Positions 5,802-5,995 of a DNA stretch of 5,995 nucleotides are shown one piece after another. Source of the stretch: Opitutaceae bacterium (GTDB lineage: Bacteria > Verrucomicrobiota > Verrucomicrobiia > Opitutales > Opitutaceae); contig JADJZJ010000057.1 of assembly GCA_016715765.1 (NCBI GenBank), positions 1 to 5,995 of the forward strand, in the 5' to 3' direction. The position numbers and the translations under genes are program-made. Every line of letters begins with the position of its first letter. Within the stretch, counting starts at the first letter, position 1. The notes beneath the pieces were generated by a model that made no database searches, had not been told where the DNA came from, and was given only the letters and a program-made list of their open reading frames with translations.

Positions 5802-5995
5802 CCGCGGACCCTGCAGACTACCTGCTCAGCGCGCTGCTGTTCGCCCTCGGCCTCCTCGGCGTGCTGGTCCGGCGGAACACCCTGGTGGTGTACATGTGCC
5901 TCGAGCTCATGCTGCTGGCCTCGACGCTCGCGCTGGTCGCGTTCTCGAAGTTCAACGGCACCCTCGACGGCAACGTCTTCGTTTTCTTCATCCTC
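5798..5995 (+). CDS. nuoK: NADH-quinone oxidoreductase subunit K (NuoK), N-terminal part
   Basis: NuoK (ND4L type) is a three-helix membrane subunit that contributes buried glutamates to the proton path. ATG 5798 overlaps the expected nuoJ stop as ATGA, the common coupled arrangement. The window ends after 66 codons of a protein usually near 100. Visible are helix 1 (residues about 8-24, LLSALLFALGLLGVL, then RRN), helix 2 (about 29-48, VVYMCLELMLLASTLALVAF) with the conserved Glu36 in LELML, and the start of helix 3 (NVFVFFIL). The second conserved glutamate would lie beyond the right edge. Because of the likely extra G upstream, the frame as given is open back into nuoJ, so an automatic caller may report one fused J-K protein. 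Confidence 0.92.
   Translation, partial: MTADPADYLLSALLFALGLLGVLVRRNTLVVYMCLELMLLASTLALVAFSKFNGTLDGNVFVFFIL

Overview
The window is one dense, all-plus-strand stretch of a nuo operon encoding the proton-pumping NADH:quinone oxidoreductase (respiratory complex I). In order it holds the 3' end of nuoE, then nuoF, nuoG, nuoH, nuoI, nuoJ and the 5' part of nuoK. Every gene was identified from conserved cofactor or membrane motifs read directly from the translation. There are no tRNAs, rRNAs, transposases, CRISPR arrays or recognisable defence genes. I see no undescribed system here.

The DNA is very GC-rich, codon third positions are mostly G or C, and clear Shine-Dalgarno sequences are missing before most starts. 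NuoG is short (about 570 residues after frame correction). Together with low-complexity intergenic repeats this suggests a Verrucomicrobiota bacterium, perhaps of the Opitutaceae. That placement is inference from general sequence character and no search was run.

Layout: 1-279 nuoE (partial); 302-1657 nuoF; 1658-1766 spacer with a 9-bp-period repeat; 1767-3475 nuoG; 3477-4820 nuoH as read, with recognisable NuoH ending near 4634; about 4635-4734 a repeat-bearing, G-rich segment; 4735-5278 nuoI; 5296-5801 nuoJ; 5798-5995 nuoK (partial, overlapping nuoJ by ATGA). NuoE, F and G form the NADH-oxidising peripheral arm (FMN and FeS clusters), NuoI carries the last clusters toward quinone, and NuoH, J and K are membrane-arm subunits.

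The striking property of the window is its reading-frame damage. nuoF, nuoG, nuoI and nuoJ each need one or more single-base corrections, mostly inside or beside short C or G runs, and nuoH lacks a stop where its family ends. Conserved residues are intact on both sides of every break and I found no isolated nonsense mutation. Uncorrected sequencing or assembly indels are therefore the best explanation, rather than pseudogenes or programmed frameshifting. Two apparent oddities, an in-frame nuoJ-nuoK fusion and a long NuoH tail, fit the same explanation. The 1721-1750 and 4652-4675 repeats remain the most biologically interesting non-coding features.
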